From assembly GCF_006503695.1 (NCBI RefSeq), contig NZ_SBIK01000013.1, positions 33,376-97,375 of the forward strand: a stretch of DNA of 64,000 nucleotides, in the 5' to 3' direction. This document shows positions 20,045-28,886 of this stretch, piece by piece (the first letter of the stretch is position 1; each line of letters begins with the position of its first letter). The notes beneath the pieces were generated by a model. That model saw only the letters and a list, made by a program, of their open reading frames with translations. It did not search any database and had not been told where the DNA came from. This stretch comes from Tepidiphilus succinatimandens (GTDB lineage Bacteria > Pseudomonadota > Gammaproteobacteria > Burkholderiales > Rhodocyclaceae). A program made the translations under genes and the position numbers.

Positions 20045-20725
20045 ATGCATATCGAACCAGGCGTCGTCACGGGCGCCAAACTGTTGCTGGGTCATGCCAC
20101 CGCGGCCGCGAGCCTGGGGGCGGCGTTCTTGCTCTCGGCCAAGGTGGTGAAAAAGGACGGCTTGCCGGCGCTCGCGCTGCGCGCGTTCGTGGCGTCCTTG
20201 CTCGTGTTCTGTTTCTTCGAGGTTCTGCCCCACCAGCCGGTGGGCGTGTCCGAGGTCCACCTCATCCTGGGTTCCACCCTACTGCTGCTCTTCGGCCCCG
20301 CGGCGGCGGCTCTGGGTCTGGCGGCAGGCTTGCTCATGCAAGGGCTCTTCTTCGCCCCGGCCGATCTGCCGCAGTTCGGCATGAACGTGACCACGCTCCT
20401 CGTGCCGCTCTTTGCCACGGCGCTCCTGGCGCGGCGCATCGTGCCGCCGCATACTCCTTACGTCGATCTGCGCTATCGCGATGTGCTGCGCCTGTCGCTT
20501 GCCTATCAGGGGGGCGTGGTGTCGTGGGTGGCGTTCTGGGCGCTCTACGGCCAGGGGATCGGCGCGGAGAATCTCGCCCAGGTGGCTTCATTCGGCGCGG
20601 CCTACCTCGCGGTGGTGCTCGTCGAGCCGCTCATCGACCTGGCGGTGCTCGCGGCGGCCAAGGCTTGGCATGGCGGCGGGGAATCCCTGTTGCTGCAGCG
20701 GCGCCTCTTCGCAGGTCGGGTCTGA
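20045..20725 (+). CDS. CbiM-family energy-coupling factor permease (probable cobalt uptake)
   Basis: A 226-residue membrane protein, the first gene under the B12 riboswitch. The start MHIEPGVVTGAKLLLGHATA is the typical CbiM-family opening, in which the N-terminal Met-His region binds Co2+. About six hydrophobic segments follow, and NVTTLLVPLFATAL is near residue 115. SD AAGGAGAC lies 7 bases before the ATG; the open frame starts earlier but lacks family similarity. CbiN, CbiQ and CbiO partners are not adjacent, so either they are elsewhere or this is a stand-alone variant. The stop overlaps the cobM start (TGATG). Confidence 0.85.
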   Translation: MHIEPGVVTGAKLLLGHATAAASLGAAFLLSAKVVKKDGLPALALRAFVASLLVFCFFEVLPHQPVGVSEVHLILGSTLLLLFGPAAAALGLAAGLLMQGLFFAPADLPQFGMNVTTLLVPLFATALLARRIVPPHTPYVDLRYRDVLRLSLAYQGGVVSWVAFWALYGQGIGAENLAQVASFGAAYLAVVLVEPLIDLAVLAAAKAWHGGGESLLLQRRLFAGRV

Positions 20726-21519
20726 TGCCAGGAACGGTGTGGTTCGTCGGGGCTGGCCCCGGCGATCCGGAGCTCCTCACCGTCAAGGGCAAGGGGCTGC
20801 TCGAGCGTGCCGGGGCGGTGCTCTTCGCCGGGTCGCTGGTGGATGCGGCGGTGACGCGCCATGCGCCGCGCGGCTGCCTCATCCGCGATTCCAAGGACAT
20901 GACGCTCGAAGAGATGACCGAGTGGCTGGTGGACGCGGCGAAGGCGCACGAGACGGTGGTGCGCCTGCAGACGGGCGACCCTACCCTCTACGGGGCGCTC
21001 ATCGAGCTCACCCGGCCGCTCACGGCGGCGGGCGTTCCTTGGAAAGTGGTGCCGGGGGTGTCGTCGGCGATGGCGGCGATGGCGGCCGCGGGCGAGTCGA
21101 TGACTCTGCCCGAGGTGACGCAGACGGTGATCCTCACCCGGGTGGCCGGGCGCACACCCATGCCGCCGGGCGAGGAGCTGGAGGCGCTGGCGGCGCACCG
21201 CAGCACGATCTGCCTCTTTCTCTCGATCACGCGCCTTGCCGAAGTCGAGCGCGGGCTGCGCGCGGCCGGCTGGCCGGAAGAGTCGCCGGTGCTGGTGGTG
21301 CACAAGGCAAGCTGGCCGGGCGAAGAGCGCATCGTGCGCACCACGCTCGGCGAATTGCGCCGGGCGTGCCGCGAGGCGGGGATCGTGAGCCAGGCGATGA
21401 TCGTGGTCGGCCCCACCCTGGGGGCGGCGTCGTGGCCGAAACTGGCGCGCAGCAAGCTCTACGATCCCTCTTTTACCCATCGCTGGCGGCGGGCGAAGAC
21501 GAAGGAAAGCGACACATGA
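20725..21519 (+). CDS. cobM: (Cobalt-)precorrin-4 C11-methyltransferase
   Basis: A 264-residue SAM-dependent methyltransferase of the tetrapyrrole methylase family. It methylates C11 of the corrin precursor (CobM aerobic, CbiF anaerobic numbering). The opening VWFVGAGPGDPELLTVKG is the SAM-binding block, LQTGDPTLYGAL near residue 75 is the GDP-type loop, and VVPGVSSAMAAMAAAGE near 108 is conserved. ATG overlaps the preceding stop by one base, and its own stop overlaps cbiX as ATGA. Neighbouring CbiD, CbiG and CbiX suggest the anaerobic, early-cobalt version. Confidence 0.94.
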   Translation: MPGTVWFVGAGPGDPELLTVKGKGLLERAGAVLFAGSLVDAAVTRHAPRGCLIRDSKDMTLEEMTEWLVDAAKAHETVVRLQTGDPTLYGALIELTRPLTAAGVPWKVVPGVSSAMAAMAAAGESMTLPEVTQTVILTRVAGRTPMPPGEELEALAAHRSTICLFLSITRLAEVERGLRAAGWPEESPVLVVHKASWPGEERIVRTTLGELRRACREAGIVSQAMIVVGPTLGAASWPKLARSKLYDPSFTHRWRRAKTKESDT

Positions 21520-22346
21520 ACGAACGGACGGTGCTGGTGGTGGCGCACGGCTCGCGCGAGACGTCGGGCAACGCCGAGACCGCGGAATTCGTGGCGCGCT
21601 GGCGGCAGATGCGGCCGCAGTGGCGCATCGAGCTGTGCTTCATCGAGCATGCCGAAATCCTGCTCGACGAAGGGCTCGATCGGGCGGCAGAAGGCGCGCG
21701 CGAGGTGGTGGTGCTGCCGCTCATCCTCAACGCGGCCGGGCACGTGAAGATGGAGCTTCCCGAGGCGATCGAGCGGGCGCGGGCGCGCCACCCGCAGGTG
21801 CGCTTCGTGGCGCGCCGGCATCTGGGCATGGGAGCGGAGCTTTTTTCGCTCATCCAGCAGCGGCTGCAGGAGGCGCTGGGGGAACTGGACGTGCCCGATC
21901 CGGCCACCACCGGCGTGATTTTGCTCGGACGCGGTTCGTCGGATCCGGGAGGGAACGCCGAGCTCGCAAAAATGGCGCGCTGGGTGTTCGAGGCCAATGA
22001 CCACGAGCTGGTCGATCTGGCGTTTACCGGTATCACTTGGCCGCGGCTGGAGACGGTGGTGGCGCGGCAAGTGAGGCTCGGCATGATGCAGATCGCGATC
22101 GTTCCCGTCTATCTCTTCACCGGGGTGCTGATCGAGCGCATCGGGGCGCAGGTGGAGCGCCTGCGGCGGCAGTATCCCCGGGTGGCGTTCGCGCTGGCGC
22201 GCCATTTCGGCTTCGACGAGCGCCTCGTCGCCTTGCTGGAAGCACGGGTGGGGGAGGAAGGACGAGAGGGGATGCTCGAGTGCGACGGCTGCAAATACCG
22301 CGCCGCCGCGGCCCACGAGCATGCTCACGCGCATCATCACGGATGA
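21516..22346 (+). CDS. cbiX: Sirohydrochlorin cobaltochelatase CbiX (long, two-domain form)
   Basis: A 276-residue chelatase that inserts Co2+ into sirohydrochlorin. Two CbiX/SirB repeats are visible: the first begins VLVVAHGSRETSGNAETAEF, with LILNAAGHVKMELPEAI near residue 70; the second begins VILLGRGSSDPGGNAELAKM near 130, with IVPVYLFTGVLIERI near 195. The His of AHGS and of AAGHVKME are the expected metal-site residues. The C-terminus holds a CDGCKYR pair and a His-rich tail (HEHAHAHHHG), probably for holding cobalt. It overlaps cobM by 4 bases. Confidence 0.93.
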   Translation: MNERTVLVVAHGSRETSGNAETAEFVARWRQMRPQWRIELCFIEHAEILLDEGLDRAAEGAREVVVLPLILNAAGHVKMELPEAIERARARHPQVRFVARRHLGMGAELFSLIQQRLQEALGELDVPDPATTGVILLGRGSSDPGGNAELAKMARWVFEANDHELVDLAFTGITWPRLETVVARQVRLGMMQIAIVPVYLFTGVLIERIGAQVERLRRQYPRVAFALARHFGFDERLVALLEARVGEEGREGMLECDGCKYRAAAAHEHAHAHHHG

Positions 22347-22357
22347 GGAAAAGAAGC

Positions 22358-23017
22358 ATGACAGCGATCACGGAGCAGCTCACGGCCTTGGGGCGCGCCA
22401 TCGAGCACGATTCTTTCGCCCTCATCGACGCCGAAGTGGGCGATGCGCATTCCTATTCGGCGTCGCAGTGGCCGGTGGTGCGGCGCATGATCCACGCGAG
22501 CGCCGATTTCGAGTTCAACGGACTGACGTTCTTTCACCCCGGGGCGATCGAGGCGGGCATCGCGGCGATCCGGCGCGGCGCGCCGGTGGTGGCCGACGTG
22601 GAGATGATCTGCGTGGGGCTGTCGCGGCCGCGCTTGGCGCACTTCGGCATGAAGGCGCATCAGTTCATTTCCGACGAGGACGTGATCGCGGCGGCGAAGG
22701 CGAATGGCGGAACCCGGGCGATCGAGGCGATGCGCAAGGCGCACCGTCTGGGCTTGCTCGAAGGGTCGATCGTGGCCGTCGGCAATGCCCCGACCGCGCT
22801 GATCGAGGTGGTTCGACTCATCGAGGAAGAGGGCGTGCGGCCGGCACTGGTACTGGGTATGCCGGTGGGGTTCGTCTCGGCCGCCGAATCCAAGGAGCGG
22901 CTCATGGCGCAGCAGGAAGTGCCGTGGATCGCCATTCGCGGGCGCAAGGGGGGATCCACCCTCGCCGTGGCGGCGCTGCACGCCTTGCTCGCGCTCGCCG
23001 AAGAGGGTAAGGAGTGA
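22358..23017 (+). CDS. cobH: Precorrin-8X methylmutase (CobH/CbiC)
   Basis: A 219-residue enzyme that moves the C11 methyl to C12, giving hydrogenobyrinic or cobyrinic acid. Family blocks are SASQWPVVRRMIHASADFEF, where the His is the catalytic residue, GAPVVADVEMICVGLSR and VGNAPTALIEVVRLIEEEG with GMPVGFVSAAESKERLM. The ATG chosen has GAGGAAAAG upstream; an in-frame ATG at 22343, overlapping the cbiX stop, is an alternative. The stop overlaps the GTG start of cbiD. Confidence 0.95.
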   Translation: MTAITEQLTALGRAIEHDSFALIDAEVGDAHSYSASQWPVVRRMIHASADFEFNGLTFFHPGAIEAGIAAIRRGAPVVADVEMICVGLSRPRLAHFGMKAHQFISDEDVIAAAKANGGTRAIEAMRKAHRLGLLEGSIVAVGNAPTALIEVVRLIEEEGVRPALVLGMPVGFVSAAESKERLMAQQEVPWIAIRGRKGGSTLAVAALHALLALAEEGKE

Positions 23018-24147
23018 GCGAGGAGAAGATCCGCAAGAGCGTGCCGAAGAAGCGCGGCAACCGCACCGGCTTTACCACCGGGGCGTGTGCGGCGGCGGCG
23101 GCGAAGGCGGCGACCATGGCGCTCGTCACGGGCGAGCCGCCCAGCGAGATCGAGTGCCGCCTGCCCAACGGGCAGATCGTGCGCTTTCCCGTGCATGAGG
23201 CCCGGTTCCTCGATGCCGATGCGTGCCGCGCGGTGGTGGTGAAGGACGCGGGCGACGATCCCGACGCCACCCACGGCGCGCACCTGACGGTCGAGGTGCG
23301 GCGCCTGCCCGGGCGCGCCGGCGTGATCGAACTGCGGGGCGGGGAAGGCGTGGGCGTGGTGACCAAGCCGGGGCTGGGGCTGGAAGTGGGTGGGCCGGCG
23401 ATCAATCCGGTGCCGCGGCGCAATATTACCGAGAACGTGCAGGCGGCGGCGGGCGAGCTCTTGCGCACCGACGGGCTGGAGGTGAGGGTGTCGGTGCCCG
23501 GAGGCGAGGAGATGGCAAAGAAGACGCTCAACGCCCGCCTGGGGATCCTGGGCGGCATCTCCATTCTCGGCACCACCGGCATCGTTCGTCCCTATTCGAC
23601 GGCGGCGTTTCGCGCGAGCGTGGTGCAGGCCGTGGACGTGGCAGTGGCGCAGGGTTGCGAGGCCGTGGTCTTCACCACCGGCGGGCGCACCGAGAAATTC
23701 GCCATGCGCCAGTTGCCGCATCTGCCCGAAGCGGCTTTCGTGCAGATGGGCGACTTCGTCAAGGCGGCCTTTCGCGCGGCGATCGCGCGGCGCGTGCGCC
23801 ACATCTACGTGGGGGCGATGATCGGCAAGCTCACCAAGATGTGTCAGGGTCTGGCGGTGACGCACGCATGGAAGGCCGAGGTCGACCGCGATCTGCTCGC
23901 CGAGGCCGCGCGCGAGGTGGGCGCGCCCGAGGCGGTGGTGGAAGAGATCCGCGCTGCCGAGACGGCGCGTTTTGGCGCCGAACGGCTGGCCGAGCTGGGT
24001 CTGGCGGTGCCATTTCACCGCGCCGTGGCCCAGCGCGCCATCCGCCGTCTGAAGGCGGATCATCCGGGCGAATACCGCCTCACGGTGCTGGTGTGCGATT
24101 TCGAAGGGCAGGCGATCTGCCGGGTGGAAGAAGATGAATGTCCCTGA
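23014..24147 (+). CDS. cbiD: Cobalt-precorrin-5B C1-methyltransferase CbiD
   Basis: A 377-residue enzyme of the anaerobic cobalamin pathway that methylates C1. The opening RTGFTTGACAAAAAKAA is the family hallmark, followed by the late blocks GILGGISILGTTGIVRPYS near residue 185 and VGAMIGKLTKMCQGL near 268. The start is GTG overlapping the cobH stop (GTGA). CbiD has no counterpart in the aerobic pathway (where CobF acts), so it is the best marker that this operon works by the early-cobalt route. Confidence 0.96.
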   Translation: MSEEKIRKSVPKKRGNRTGFTTGACAAAAAKAATMALVTGEPPSEIECRLPNGQIVRFPVHEARFLDADACRAVVVKDAGDDPDATHGAHLTVEVRRLPGRAGVIELRGGEGVGVVTKPGLGLEVGGPAINPVPRRNITENVQAAAGELLRTDGLEVRVSVPGGEEMAKKTLNARLGILGGISILGTTGIVRPYSTAAFRASVVQAVDVAVAQGCEAVVFTTGGRTEKFAMRQLPHLPEAAFVQMGDFVKAAFRAAIARRVRHIYVGAMIGKLTKMCQGLAVTHAWKAEVDRDLLAEAAREVGAPEAVVEEIRAAETARFGAERLAELGLAVPFHRAVAQRAIRRLKADHPGEYRLTVLVCDFEGQAICRVEEDECP

Positions 24148-25417
24148 ACGTTGTGCCGTGATCGGCATCCTCGACGACGGCTGGAAAGGTCTGGGAGAGG
24201 AGTCCCGCCGCTGCCTGCACGAGGCCGAACTCGTGATCGGCGCGGAGCGCACCCTCGCCCTCATGCGCCCGCACCTGCCGGAAGGCCGCGAATGGCGCGC
24301 ACTCGACGGCGCCCTGACCGAAGTGCCGCGCTGGGTGGAAGAGGCGCTCGGCAGGGGGCGGAAAGTGGCGGTGCTCGCCACGGGCGATCCGCTGTGCCAC
24401 GGCCTTGCCTCTTGGCTGATCGCCCGCCTGGGGGAAGCGCGGGTGGCGGTGTTGCCAGCCGTCTCGACGCTGCAGCTCGCTTTCGCGCGCTGGAAGCTGC
24501 CGTGGCAGGAGGTGCGCATCGCCAGTTGCCATGCGCGCGACGCGGGCGAGTGGTCGCTCTCGGCGGGCCCCGGGCATCCGCTGTCGCCGGTTCTGCGCGC
24601 CGTGGCCCAGTCCCGGCGCGTGGCGGTCTTCACCAGCGCGGAGAACGATCCTTCGCGCATCGCGCGGGCACTCATCGCCTGCGGCTATGGCGAAGAAGTC
24701 AAGTTGCGCGTGGCGAGCCGCTTGCTGCTTGCCGACGAGGCGCTCTTCGGGCCGCTCTCGCTGGCAGAAGCGGCGGAAAGGGAATTTCCCGATCCCAACG
24801 TGGTGCTCATCGAACGCGAAGAGGAGAGGCTGCCGCGTTTCGGCCTGGAAGACGAGGAATACGCCCAGCGGGCCCCCGAGAAGGGCTTGCTCACCAAGCA
24901 GGAAGCGCGGGCGCTGTCGCTGGCGAAACTCCGGTTGCGGCCCGAAGCTTGCGTCTGGGACATCGGTGCGGGGTCCGGTTCGGTGGGGTTGGAGTGTGCC
25001 CGTCTGTGCCCCGAGGGGGAGGTCTGGGCGATCGAGAAGAACGCGGCCGAGGCGGACAACGCCCGCGAGAATGCCCGCCGCCTGCGCGTGGCCAACTACA
25101 GGCTGATCGAAGGCCGCGCGCCGGAAGCTCTGGCGGACTGGCCCGATCCCGATGCGGTATTCATCGGCGGATCGGGCGGAGAGCTGCCCGAGCTGATCGC
25201 GCTTTCCCTCGCACGGCTCAAGGACGGCGGCCGCCTGGTGATGAATTTCGTGACTCTGGAGAATCTTGCCGCCGCCACGGCGGCGGTGCGTTCCTCGGGT
25301 TTTCCCTGGGAGGTGGTGCAGCTGCAGGCAAGCCGCAGCAAGCCCATCCTCGACATGCACCGGCTCGCGGCGCAAAACCCGGTGTGGATCGTGACCGTGG
25401 CCAAGGAGGGGGGATGA
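24134..25417 (+). CDS. cobL: Precorrin-6Y C5,15-methyltransferase CobL (CbiE-CbiT fusion)
   Basis: A 427-residue bifunctional protein. The N-terminal half (about 1-215) is the CbiE-type C5 methylase (CAVIGILDDGW, ATGDPLCHGLASWL). The C-terminal half (about 235-427) is the CbiT-type C15 methylase/decarboxylase of Rossmann fold, with LLTKQEARALSLAKL, the SAM loop VWDIGAGSGSVGLECARL and FIGGSGGELPELI. In classical anaerobic operons the two are separate genes; fusion is the aerobic-type arrangement. It overlaps cbiD by 14 bases and cobI by 4. Confidence 0.95.
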   Translation: MNVPERCAVIGILDDGWKGLGEESRRCLHEAELVIGAERTLALMRPHLPEGREWRALDGALTEVPRWVEEALGRGRKVAVLATGDPLCHGLASWLIARLGEARVAVLPAVSTLQLAFARWKLPWQEVRIASCHARDAGEWSLSAGPGHPLSPVLRAVAQSRRVAVFTSAENDPSRIARALIACGYGEEVKLRVASRLLLADEALFGPLSLAEAAEREFPDPNVVLIEREEERLPRFGLEDEEYAQRAPEKGLLTKQEARALSLAKLRLRPEACVWDIGAGSGSVGLECARLCPEGEVWAIEKNAAEADNARENARRLRVANYRLIEGRAPEALADWPDPDAVFIGGSGGELPELIALSLARLKDGGRLVMNFVTLENLAAATAAVRSSGFPWEVVQLQASRSKPILDMHRLAAQNPVWIVTVAKEGG

Positions 25418-26175
25418 AGCTCACCGGTGTTTCGCTCGGTCCAGGCGATCCGGGCCTCATCACCCGGCGCGCCTGGGAGGCGCTCACGAGCGGCGCGCGC
25501 TGGCTCTATCCGGTGAAGCGAAGCGGCGGCGATTCCTACGCCCTCGACATTGCACGCCGCGCGGGCCTTGCCGTGCCCGAAGACGCCGTGCCCCTCGTCT
25601 TTCCCATGACGCGCCAGGCGGACGTGCTGGAGCGCGCCTGGCAGCGGGCGGCGCAACAGGTGATCGATCTGGCGAGGGAGACGTCCGAGTTCGTCTTTCT
25701 GGTAGAAGGCGACGCCTCCACGTTCGCCACTTTCGGGCATCTGGCCCGTACCGTGAAAGCGCTCGCGCCGGAGTGCACGATCGAAACCCTCCCCGGCGTG
25801 CCCTCTTTCGTCGCCGCAGCGGCCGTGGCCGGCGTGCCGCTCGCCGAGGAGGATGACCGCATGGCGGTGATTCCGGCCGCCTACGGCGTCGGGATGATCG
25901 AGCATCTGCTCGACGCGTTCGACACCGTGGTGCTGCTCAAGGTCAAGCCCCTGCTCGACGAGATTTTGGCGCTGCTTGCGCGCCGCGGCCTGCTCGAGCA
26001 GACGTTTTTTTGCGAGAAAGTTGGCGCGCCCGAGCAGCGCCTCATTCGGGACGTGACCATGCTCACGGGAGAAAAAGTGAATTACCTCTCGCTGATGATC
26101 GTGCGGCAGCAGGGTCTGCCGCGCGGCGAATTGCGGCGCGGTTGCCGCAAGAAGCCGCAGGGAGTGCCGTCATGA
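25414..26175 (+). CDS. cobI: (Cobalt-)precorrin-2 C20-methyltransferase
   Basis: A 253-residue tetrapyrrole methylase (CobI, or CbiL in the anaerobic naming) acting at C20 right after cobalt insertion. The opening LTGVSLGPGDPGLITRRAWE is the SAM-binding block. FLVEGDASTFATFGHLARTV near residue 90 and ETLPGVPSFVAAAAVAGVPL near 126 are conserved in C20 methylases. The ATG overlaps the cobL stop, and its stop overlaps the cbiG start (both ATGA). Confidence 0.94.
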   Translation: MKLTGVSLGPGDPGLITRRAWEALTSGARWLYPVKRSGGDSYALDIARRAGLAVPEDAVPLVFPMTRQADVLERAWQRAAQQVIDLARETSEFVFLVEGDASTFATFGHLARTVKALAPECTIETLPGVPSFVAAAAVAGVPLAEEDDRMAVIPAAYGVGMIEHLLDAFDTVVLLKVKPLLDEILALLARRGLLEQTFFCEKVGAPEQRLIRDVTMLTGEKVNYLSLMIVRQQGLPRGELRRGCRKKPQGVPS

Positions 26176-26912
26176 AATGTGCGGTGGTGGCGATCACCAG
26201 ACACGGCCTCGCGCTGGCGGGCAGGGTGGCGGCGGCGCTGCCCGGCGCTCGCGTCTTCGCGCCGGCCAAATTCGCCGAACTGGCGCAGCAGGTTGCTCCA
26301 GGCAGGGCGCAGTGTTACGAGGGCAAGACGGCCGAGCAGATCCCGGCGCTCTTTGCCGCGTTCGATGCGATCGTGGCCGTCGTCTCGCTCGGGGCGGTGG
26401 TGCGGCTCATCGCGCCGCACCTGCGCAACAAGGAGCAGGATCCGGCAGTGGTGGTGCTCGACGAGGCGGGGCGTTTCGTCATTCCCGTGCTCTCGGGGCA
26501 TCTGGGCGGGGCGAATGCGCTCGCCGGGCATCTGGCGCTCGCGCTGGGGGCTACGGCCGTGCTCACCACGGCATCGGATTCCCGCGAAACCCTGTGCGTC
26601 GATCTGCTCGGGCGCGAGCTTGGCTGGCGCTTCGAGGCGAGCCACGACGAGATCGTGCACTGCAGCGCCGCCGTGGTCAACGACGAGCCGGTGGCCTTGG
26701 TGCAGGAAGCGGGTAGTACCGACTGGTGGCGCGGCCACGCCAACGGGCGCAGCGGCCCGCTGCCGGAGAACCTCGTCAGGCTCGATCGGCTGGAGGAGGC
26801 CGATCCGAACCGATATGCTGCCCTGCTGTGGATCACCCGCGAAGGGCGCGCCGAGGATCACCCTCGGTGGGCCGGGCGGCGTGTGATCTATCGTCCGCCG
26901 GAGGAATCATGA
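26172..26912 (+). CDS. cbiG: Cobalt-precorrin-5A hydrolase CbiG, N-terminal and central part
   Basis: A 246-residue protein matching the first two domains of CbiG, which opens the delta-lactone ring and releases acetaldehyde in the anaerobic pathway. The diagnostic block AIVAVVSLGAVVRLIAPHL is near residue 65 and FVIPVLSGHLGGANALA near 104. It lacks the C-terminal CbiG_C domain, which is encoded by the next gene, overlapping by 4 bases. The split is probably natural (separate CbiG and CobE exist elsewhere), and coupled translation would keep the parts in equal amounts. Confidence 0.9.
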   Translation: MKCAVVAITRHGLALAGRVAAALPGARVFAPAKFAELAQQVAPGRAQCYEGKTAEQIPALFAAFDAIVAVVSLGAVVRLIAPHLRNKEQDPAVVVLDEAGRFVIPVLSGHLGGANALAGHLALALGATAVLTTASDSRETLCVDLLGRELGWRFEASHDEIVHCSAAVVNDEPVALVQEAGSTDWWRGHANGRSGPLPENLVRLDRLEEADPNRYAALLWITREGRAEDHPRWAGRRVIYRPPEES

Positions 26913-27301
26913 AAGTTGCCGTGGGAATCGGCTGCGATCGCGGTACCTCGCTCGCCACGCTGGAGGCGGCGCTTTCGCAGGCGCTTGCAGAAGCTGGCCT
27001 TTCGTCCGAGGCGATCGTTCTCCTTGCCAGCATCACCCTCAAGGCCGACGAACCGGGGCTGCTCGCCCTCGCCGCGCGGCTGCCCTGCGAGATCCGCTTC
27101 TATTCCCCCGAGGAACTGGCGGCAGTGCCGGTGCCGCATCCTTCCGAAGTCGTGCGCCGCCACACCGGCACACCCTCGGTGGCCGAAGCCGCGGCGCTGC
27201 TCGCCGCCGGCGTCGGCATGGAAGCCTTGATCGTGGAGAAACACCGCTATCGCGGCCCCGACGGCCGCAACGCCACCGTCTCGATCGCGAGGATGTCATG
27301 A
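26909..27301 (+). CDS. CbiG C-terminal domain protein (CobE-like)
   Basis: A 130-residue protein matching the CbiG_C/CobE domain: MKVAVGIGCDRGTSLATLEA at the start (the GxGCxRG motif), LASITLKADEPGLLALAARL in the middle, and TGTPSVAEAAALLAAG then LIVEKHRYRG near the end. CobE is an accessory protein of cobalamin synthesis without a clear reaction. Here it follows the truncated cbiG with an ATGA overlap and precedes cobJ with another, so it probably completes CbiG function. Confidence 0.9.
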   Translation: MKVAVGIGCDRGTSLATLEAALSQALAEAGLSSEAIVLLASITLKADEPGLLALAARLPCEIRFYSPEELAAVPVPHPSEVVRRHTGTPSVAEAAALLAAGVGMEALIVEKHRYRGPDGRNATVSIARMS

Positions 27302-28257
27302 ACCGAACCGAGGCCGCCGCCCGCGGCAAAATCTTCCTGGTGGGCATCGGACCGGGCAGCGAGGCGCACATGAGCGCCCGAGCGCGGCAGGCCATCGCCG
27401 AGGCCGACACCGTGATCGGCTACGTCACCTACGTCCGCCTGGTGGCGCCGCTCCTCGAAGGCAAGGAGGTGATCCGCAAGTCGATGACCGAGGAGCTCGA
27501 CCGGGCGGTGGAGGCGCTCGAGCGTGCCCGCCAGGGCAAGACGGTGGCGCTCATCTCGTCGGGCGATGCCGGGGTCTACGGCATGGCCGGGCCGACTTTC
27601 GAAGTGCTCTTCGCCGCCGGTTGGCAGCCCGAGGGCGACGTGGCGGTGGAGATCGTCCCGGGCGCCTCGGCCATCAACGCCTGCGCCGCCCTGGTGGGTG
27701 CGCCGCTCACGCACGATTTCTGTGCCATTTCGCTCTCCGACCTGCTTACCCCCTGGCCGGTGATCGCCCGGCGGCTCGAGGCTGCTGCCGCCGCCGATTT
27801 CGTCGTCGCCCTCTATAATCCCAAGAGCGGACGGCGCACGCGGCACATCGTCGAAGCGCAGCGGCTGCTGCTGCGCCACCGCGCGCCCGATACGCCGGTG
27901 GCCATCGTCAAATCCGCCTACCGGCCGAAACAGCGCATCGAACTGACGACGCTCGAGCGCATGGCCGAGGCCGAGATCGGCATGCTCTCGACGGTGCTGG
28001 TGGGCAATTCCCGCACCTTCGTGCGCCACGGCCTGATGGTGACGCCGCGCGGCTATGGCGAGAAATACGTCCTGGAAGAAGGCGAACGCCAGGCGCGCGA
28101 CGGCGAGCAGGCCGGCCGTTCCCTCTCGAGCGGCCTCGAAGGCTGGCTGCGCGAGATCCGCGCAAGCGGCGAGAGTCCGGCGAGCCTCGCACGGCGCTAC
28201 GCCCTGCCGGAAGACTATCTCGCCGCCCTGCTCGCCGAGGAAGATGCCGATGACTGA
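27298..28257 (+). CDS. cobJ: (Cobalt-)precorrin-3B C17-methyltransferase with C-terminal extension
   Basis: A 319-residue methylase (CobJ/CbiH) that methylates C17 and drives ring contraction. Residues 1-250 are the methylase: IFLVGIGPGSEAHMSARARQ, ISSGDAGVYGMAGPTFEVL, EIVPGASAINACAALVGAPL and VALYNPKSGRRT. The last 65-70 residues (after GYGEKYVLE) are a helical, charged addition not needed by the family. It ends LARRYALPEDYLAALLAEED, which reads like a short helical interaction motif. The stop overlaps the cobO start by 8 bases. Confidence 0.93.
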   Translation: MNRTEAAARGKIFLVGIGPGSEAHMSARARQAIAEADTVIGYVTYVRLVAPLLEGKEVIRKSMTEELDRAVEALERARQGKTVALISSGDAGVYGMAGPTFEVLFAAGWQPEGDVAVEIVPGASAINACAALVGAPLTHDFCAISLSDLLTPWPVIARRLEAAAAADFVVALYNPKSGRRTRHIVEAQRLLLRHRAPDTPVAIVKSAYRPKQRIELTTLERMAEAEIGMLSTVLVGNSRTFVRHGLMVTPRGYGEKYVLEEGERQARDGEQAGRSLSSGLEGWLREIRASGESPASLARRYALPEDYLAALLAEEDADD

Positions 28258-28852
28258 AGAAGACACAGCGCGCCATCGCGCCCGCATGCAGCGAAAAAAA
28301 GCGGTGATCGAGGAGCGCATCGCCCGGGCCTCGCTCGAGCGCGGAGTCTTTCTGCTCCACACCGGCAACGGCAAGGGAAAATCGAGCGCTGCGTTCGGTA
28401 TGCTCGCCCGCGCCCTGGGGCACGGGATGAACGCCGTCGTCGTACAGTTCGTCAAGAGTCGCTCCGACACCGGCGAGGAAGCCTTCTTCCGCCGCCATCC
28501 GGCGGTGCGCTGGTACGTGATGGGCGAGGGATTCACCTGGGAGACGCAGGACCCGGCGCGCGACGCAGCCGCCGCCCGCGCCGCCTGGGAAACGGCCCGC
28601 GCCGCGCTTGCCGACCCCGGCGTGGCGCTCGTGATCCTCGACGAGCTCACCTACGCCTTCAAGTACCGCTGGCTCGACCTGGAAGAAGCGCTGGCGGTGT
28701 TTCGCGCGCGTCCCTTGCACCAACACCTCATCGTCACCGGGCGCGCCGCACCGGCGGCACTGGTCGATGCCGCCGACACCGTCACCGAAATGGGGCTCGT
28801 CAAGCACGCTTTCCAGGCGGGAGTGAAAGCCATGCCGGGGATCGAATGGTGA
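28250..28852 (+). CDS. cobO: Corrinoid adenosyltransferase CobO/BtuR
   Basis: A 200-residue ATP:cob(I)alamin adenosyltransferase of the CobA/CobO type. The P-loop reads LLHTGNGKGKSSAAFGM at about residue 36. VVVQFVKSRSDTGEEAFF follows, then VILDELTYAFKYRWLDLEE near 128, and LIVTGRAAPAALVDAADTVT near 162. It makes the adenosyl form of corrinoids. An alternative ATG lies two codons upstream. It is followed 34 bases later by cobB. Confidence 0.95.
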   Translation: MTEEDTARHRARMQRKKAVIEERIARASLERGVFLLHTGNGKGKSSAAFGMLARALGHGMNAVVVQFVKSRSDTGEEAFFRRHPAVRWYVMGEGFTWETQDPARDAAAARAAWETARAALADPGVALVILDELTYAFKYRWLDLEEALAVFRARPLHQHLIVTGRAAPAALVDAADTVTEMGLVKHAFQAGVKAMPGIEW

Positions 28853-28886
28853 GGCAAAGCGTGCGCAAAGGTTACTTGGGGGCATC

